Assembly: GCA_964590995.1 (NCBI GenBank)
Contig: CAZPYY010000059.1
Span: forward strand, 1 to 5,819
Source: Susulua sp964590995
GTDB taxonomy: Bacteria > Omnitrophota > Gorgyraeia > Duberdicusellales > 4484-171
Length of the DNA: 5,819 nt
Reading direction: 5' to 3'
Under the pieces are notes generated by a model that had not been told where the DNA came from, did not search any database, and saw only the letters and a program-made list of their open reading frames with translations. Shown here in pieces: positions 5,404 through 5,819 of the stretch. The translations under genes and the position numbers were made by a program. Position 1 is the stretch's first letter. Every line of letters begins with the position of its first letter.

Positions 5404-5456
5404 AATTAAACTAAAAAGTTAATGTTTGGTTTTTGGTTTTTAATTTTAGTTTGCGT
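5404..5456. repeat. low-complexity tadB-tadC spacer with a perfect 9-bp inverted repeat
   Basis: The 53-nt spacer is almost pure A/T on one strand and contains AAACTAAAA (5408-5416) and TTTTAGTTT (5444-5452), an exact inverted repeat with a 27-nt loop. A tandem TTTGGTT unit (5425-5438) lies in that loop. On the message the hairpin would sit directly before the tadC ATG, which lacks a Shine-Dalgarno. It could influence translation or mRNA ends, but in such AT-rich DNA chance pairing is plausible. Confidence 0.45.
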
Positions 5457-5819
5457 TTATATTTTGATTTTACCAAATATCACAATCAATATAATCCCTA
5501 TTAATTGTAAGAATCCCGCTGCTATAAGCAATATTTTGCCTATCTCATTCTGCCACATAACCTCAAAATGCCTGGGGTTAATCTTTAAAACAACTAGAGC
5601 AAATACCGGCCCAAGAAGGGAGATAATTACTGCCTGTAACCGGGCCTGAAGGGTTAAAGTTTGAACCATCTCTTTTAGTTTAATCCTGTCTCTTATAGTC
5701 TCAATAAGCCTAGCAAATACCTTTGTTAGGTCTCCTCCGGTCTCTCTGGCAACTAGAATTGCTGAAGTAATCAAGGCCATCTCCTCTGAAGGCATTCTCT
5801 TGTCTAGCCGGGTTAAAGC
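5457..5819 (-). CDS. tadB: C-terminal part of a TadB-like Tad pilus platform protein (starts outside the window)
   Basis: The frame is open to the window edge and gives 120 residues of the C-terminus. The visible start ALTRLDKRMPSEEMALITSA continues as ILVARETGGDL and then VFARLIETIRDRIKLKEMVQ. This is the typical end of the type II secretion F domain in TadB (PSE...RETGGNL...IR.R..L). Two membrane segments follow (AVIISLLGPVFALVVL and ILLIAAGFLQLIGIILIVIF) with a short basic tail. An ATG at 5795 is internal to the domain and is not the true start. TadB and TadC are partners in the inner-membrane assembly platform of the Tad pilus, and the order tadB-tadC on one strand is the canonical one. 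The N-terminal part lies beyond the right edge. Confidence 0.87.
   Translation of the reverse strand, partial: ALTRLDKRMPSEEMALITSAILVARETGGDLTKVFARLIETIRDRIKLKEMVQTLTLQARLQAVIISLLGPVFALVVLKINPRHFEVMWQNEIGKILLIAAGFLQLIGIILIVIFGKIKI

Noticed and set aside
4784..5649. Plus-strand open frames (4784-5110, 5144-5389, 5422-5649) antisense to tadC and tadB
   Set aside because: They are shadows of the type II secretion F genes with no ribosome sites or recognisable features.

Overview
The window reads as a stretch of a Gram-negative-type, environmental bacterium with moderate GC and AT-rich intergenic DNA. It carries a run of ten Ns, which points to a scaffolded draft or metagenome assembly. A Tad pilus membrane pair, a class I cyclic-di-GMP riboswitch, a signal-peptide protein rich in glycine and two ATPases of the AAA/DUF4143 kind are a mixture I associate with uncultured phyla such as Omnitrophota. 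That placement is an inference and nothing here proves it.

Left part (1-1490, minus strand): a complete regulatory cascade reads leftward. A sigma70-like promoter (1461-1490) starts a transcript whose first structured element is a GEMM / c-di-GMP-I riboswitch aptamer (about 1338-1433). The 3' strand of the aptamer is also the 5' arm of a strong intrinsic terminator (1312-1347). About 100 nt further on, a good Shine-Dalgarno precedes a secreted, glycine-rich protein of unknown function (127-1212). A second gene, for a membrane-anchored or exported protein, follows after 7 nt and runs off the window (1-119). The overlap predicts an ON switch: bound ligand would block the terminator and allow expression of both genes.

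Middle part (1491-3002, plus strand): a non-coding stretch contains a perfect 11-bp-arm inverted repeat and, just before the gene, a 16-bp-arm near-perfect palindrome. Next comes an AAA ATPase with a helix-turn-helix segment and a C-terminal DUF4143 nuclease-like domain. This gene looks broken only because the ten-N gap has the wrong length. The reading frame and the protein family agree perfectly on either side.

Right part (3022-5819, minus strand): in order of transcription come the C-terminal part of a TadB-like protein, a complete TadC-like protein, a second AAA/DUF4143 ATPase with its own textbook promoter, and a remnant of a second tadC gene. The remnant begins exactly at the ATPase stop codon. 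It matches the tadC C-terminus over 31 identical residues, while nearly all its base differences are synonymous. It is therefore the relic of a real tadC paralogue or duplicate, and not a very recent copy. The two ATPases converge on this relic, so the tad locus seems to have been a site of insertion or rearrangement.

Functionally, TadB and TadC form the inner-membrane platform of a Tad/type IVc pilus. C-di-GMP commonly controls surface attachment, so a c-di-GMP-gated secreted protein next to a Tad locus fits a surface-colonisation theme. A direct functional link is not shown by the sequence.
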